From SZUA-365 sp049663345 (GTDB taxonomy: Bacteria > Bacteroidota > Ignavibacteria > SZUA-365): DNA of 32,473 nt. The notes beneath the pieces were generated by a model, which saw only the letters and a program-made list of their open reading frames with translations, did no database searches and had not been told where the DNA came from. This document shows positions 30,982-32,473 of the stretch, in pieces; within the stretch, counting starts at the first letter, position 1, and each line of letters begins with the position of its first letter. Both the position numbers and the translations under genes were made by a program. The stretch spans positions 1-32,473 of the forward strand of contig JBATDG010000048.1 of assembly GCA_049663345.1 (NCBI GenBank). The letters run 5' to 3'.

Positions 30982-32396
30982 TTCGAAGGCCCCATGAATC
31001 CGGTGTTGACTTCCTCGATCAGGCGATCGCCGGAATACACGCCGAGACGGATCGGTGTTGTGAGTCCTGCCAGTTTCTCTTCCGTGATGTCAACGAAAAA
31101 TGCGGCTTCCGCAAGGCTGGTGGGTTCGACAGTGATGCTGCCGCCCCCGATCATTTCGAGAGTGCCTTCGGGCTCGAGCAATGCAAGACGGATAGGCAGT
31201 TCGCCGCGCGTCTTGTTGACGACCCTGATCGTAAAGAGATTGCGAACGAGTCCTGCGCTGGGTTCGATGTAGAGCGTGCCGGGAGCGCGGAGGATGGTGG
31301 TCTCCACATCAGCTCTGGCAGCAAACAGAAAGATCAGTACGCCGACAATTATCGTGAGCACGGCGGTGTAACCGATGACGCGGGTAGTGAAGATTTTCTT
31401 GCTTCCGGTGGCAATCCCGTTGTATGAGGCATAGCGGATAAGGCCGCGGGGTAGTCCGACTTTGTCCATGACATTGTCGCAGGCATCAATGCAGGCGGTG
31501 CAGTTGATGCACTCAAGCTGCGTGCCGTTTCGGATGTCGATGCCGGTGGGACAAACAACCACGCACTGATGGCATTCCACACAATCCCCGGCCTCGCGTT
31601 TTTCATTCATGCGGAATTTCTTCCGGGGTTCGCCGCGGGAGAAATCATAGGAAATCACGACGCTGTTTTCATCCAGCAAAACGGATTGCAGACGCCCATA
31701 GGGACAGACCAGCGTACACACCTGCTCGCGAAGCCAGGCGAACACAAAATAAAAAGCACCGGAGAACAGCAGAATCGCGATCAAGCCCCCCATATGGGCA
31801 CTTGGCGGTTCGCTGATGATATGAAGCAGCTGGTCCATCCCGATAATGTAGGACAGGAACAGATTGCTTATGAAAAATGAAATGGCAAAAAATATCGATT
31901 GCTTCGAGACTTTCTTGATAATCTTGCTTGTCGTCCAGGGTGCTGTGTTGAGCGCACGCTGCTGCTGCGAATCTCCTTCGATCAGATACTCAATCTTCCG
32001 GAACACCAGTTCCATGAAGATAGTCTGAGGACAGATCCACCCGCAGAATATTCGGCCGTACACGGCAGTGAAAAGAAAAACGAAGACCACGGTGGCGATC
32101 ATCAACAGCACGAAGAGATGAAAATCCTGCGGCCAAAATGTGATGCCGAATATGACGAACTTCCGTTCGAGTATGTTGAACAGCAGAAGCTGCTCGCCAT
32201 TGATTTTTAAAATCGGGGCAAGAATCAGAAAGGCAAGCAGCAGCCAGCTCAGCCAGCTGCGCCAGCGGTAGAAACGGCCCGACGGCTGCTTTGGGTATAT
32301 CCAGTTCCGCTTCCCTTCGTCATTGACCGTGGCGATTCTGTCCCTGAATGTGACCTCCGCTTTCTCTTCGACAACTGCGGGATCATGTGCTTCCAT
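30978..32396 (-). CDS. ccoG: CcoG/FixG cbb3 oxidase accessory Fe-S protein
   Basis: 472 residues. Membrane segments surround the family motif CGWICPQTIFMELVFR (C118, C122), then CTLVCPYGRLQ (227-235). Two 4Fe-4S sites follow, CVECHQCVVVCP (C272, C275, C278, C282) and CINCTACIDACD (C296, C299, C302, C306). A C-terminal Ig-like FixG domain lies in the periplasm after the last membrane segment. CcoG is a copper-reducing factor for cbb3 oxidase maturation. The ccoNOP structural genes would be expected upstream, beyond the right edge. AAAGGCAG precedes the ATG. The remaining 77 bases to the window edge show no feature. Confidence 0.95.
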   Translation of the reverse strand: MEAHDPAVVEEKAEVTFRDRIATVNDEGKRNWIYPKQPSGRFYRWRSWLSWLLLAFLILAPILKINGEQLLLFNILERKFVIFGITFWPQDFHLFVLLMIATVVFVFLFTAVYGRIFCGWICPQTIFMELVFRKIEYLIEGDSQQQRALNTAPWTTSKIIKKVSKQSIFFAISFFISNLFLSYIIGMDQLLHIISEPPSAHMGGLIAILLFSGAFYFVFAWLREQVCTLVCPYGRLQSVLLDENSVVISYDFSRGEPRKKFRMNEKREAGDCVECHQCVVVCPTGIDIRNGTQLECINCTACIDACDNVMDKVGLPRGLIRYASYNGIATGSKKIFTTRVIGYTAVLTIIVGVLIFLFAARADVETTILRAPGTLYIEPSAGLVRNLFTIRVVNKTRGELPIRLALLEPEGTLEMIGGGSITVEPTSLAEAAFFVDITEEKLAGLTTPIRLGVYSGDRLIEEVNTGFMGPSK

Positions 32397-32473
32397 TGTT
32401 CTGCCTTTCGTGTATTCAGTTCTCTAAGCTACCGACTGGCGTCATGCGGTGCAATATCGTCGTCCTGTAGGGG

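Overview
The window comes from a GC-rich bacterium of the Bacteroidota/Chlorobi (FCB) group. Evidence: four proteins end in type IX secretion (T9SS) style C-terminal sorting domains, one with the classic NYPNPFNPNT motif; outer-membrane beta-barrel proteins carry thrombospondin type 3 (TSP3) repeats; there is a TPR sensor kinase with a periplasmic-type signal peptide; and one promoter matches the Bacteroidota TTTG/TAnnTTTG pattern exactly. Other promoters look like ordinary sigma-70 sites (one is TTGACA-N17-TACAAT), so a deep-branching relative (Ignavibacteria/Kapabacteria-like) fits better than a classical Bacteroides. No lower rank can be fixed from the sequence alone.

Layout. 1-3.5 kb: the 3' end of a large secreted protein with an ILEI/FAM3-like domain, a tRNA-Gln(CTG) with its own terminator, then a convergent Omp28-like secreted thioredoxin-fold protein. 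3.6-8.4 kb: one 1576-residue protein joining an acyl-adenylating (AMP-binding) domain, about 800 residues of unrecognised sequence and a GNAT acyltransferase. 8.4-12.4 kb (minus): a membrane-anchored dihaem cytochrome c, a cytosolic reductive-dehalogenase-like corrinoid/Fe-S protein and an L,D-transpeptidase lipoprotein. 12.6-17.5 kb (minus): an SDR oxidoreductase, a beta-barrel protein and a large surface protein with two VWA-like domains. 17.7-26.5 kb (plus): two tandem paralogous barrel-TSP3 proteins (only the first ends in an OmpA peptidoglycan-binding domain), a TPR histidine kinase and a sortilin/BNR propeller protein. 26.6-29.5 kb (plus): thioredoxin, a GAF-GGDEF protein with a degenerate GADEV motif but intact I-site, then YceI and MarR. 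29.5-32.4 kb (minus): ccoG, ccoH and a SafE/UreH-like membrane protein, accessory genes of a cbb3-type oxidase whose structural genes probably lie beyond the right edge; a repeat element sits between ccoH and safE.

How it fits together. Much of the window serves the cell envelope: T9SS cargo, outer-membrane barrels, peptidoglycan cross-linking and the OmpA anchor. Redox and respiration genes (cytochrome c, ccoGH, Fe-S protein, thioredoxins) form a second theme. The most unusual items are the adenylase-GNAT megaprotein, the tandem barrel-TSP3 pair coupled to a sensor kinase, the VWA protein with two degenerate metal sites, the cytosolic RdhA-like protein in the same reading frame as the L,D-transpeptidase, and the 9-bp-period repeat near ccoH. 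No phage, transposase, CRISPR array or rRNA was seen.
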